Shown in pieces: positions 5,030 to 5,040 of a DNA stretch of 5,040 bases; the stretch's first letter is position 1; the number at the start of each line of letters is the position of its first letter. A program made the translations under genes and the position numbers. The notes under the pieces are model-generated. The model saw nothing but the letters and a program-made list of their open reading frames with translations, did not search any database and was not told the origin of the DNA. Source of the DNA: Bacillota bacterium (GTDB lineage Bacteria > Bacillota > Clostridia > Oscillospirales > Ruminococcaceae); assembly GCA_023395695.1 (NCBI GenBank), contig JAEWYJ010000189.1, forward strand, positions 1-5,040, read 5' to 3'.

Positions 5030-5040
5030 ACTTCGTTCAA

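Larger units (their letters stand above)
4675..5040. other. Gene-free, hairpin-rich region downstream of proB
   Basis: About 366 bases with no convincing gene on either strand. An open frame running out of proB in another phase to 4765 gives a protein resembling nothing I know, and the short frames near 4787-4850 have about 10-20 codons. No trace of proA was recognised in translation. The first 60 bases are very AT-rich, with no strong terminator directly after proB. The rest holds five inverted-repeat structures, listed separately. The region could be a spacer with repeats, the edge of a mobile element, or a decayed gene. Confidence 0.7.

Overview
The window looks like chromosome of an anaerobic, probably gut-dwelling Firmicute of class Clostridia. 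This rests on the protein families and on the gene order; no rRNA or other phylogenetic marker is present, so the genus cannot be named. It has two halves that differ sharply in base composition.

Bases 1-2280, GC-rich (about 60 % by eye), hold the end of a fatty-acid synthesis operon on the plus strand. It comprises the C-terminal part of an FMN-dependent reductase of the FabK / nitronate monooxygenase superfamily (2-571), then fabF (585-1814, 3-oxoacyl-ACP synthase II) and fabZ (1820-2233, 3-hydroxyacyl-ACP dehydratase). The genes are 5-13 bases apart and a strong intrinsic terminator (2244-2280) closes the unit. FabF condenses malonyl-ACP with the growing acyl chain and FabZ removes water from the 3-hydroxy intermediate. 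The upstream flavoenzyme may supply the enoyl-reduction step.

Bases 2281-4674, AT-rich (about 40 % GC by eye), hold a LysR-family regulator on the minus strand (2328-3215). It is transcribed away from a two-gene plus-strand operon: a YbaK/ProXp-type aminoacyl-tRNA editing domain protein (3336-3875) and a short glutamate 5-kinase, proB, without a PUA domain (3877-4674). The 120-base divergent region carries dyad and direct repeats, the likely operator. The inferred theme is proline: ProB commits glutamate to proline synthesis, and ProXp-type proteins clear mischarged tRNA-Pro. No proA follows proB.

Bases 4675-5040 contain no convincing gene but several inverted repeats. They end in a bidirectional terminator-like hairpin directly abutting a perfect 10-bp inverted repeat, which looks like a dispersed intergenic repeat or element end.

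No CRISPR array, tRNA, rRNA, transposase or integrase was seen. I found no clearly novel multi-gene system. The best leads are the LysR / tRNA-editing / proB cassette with its altered editing motif, the cysteine cluster in the FabK-like enzyme, and the hairpin-rich 3' end.
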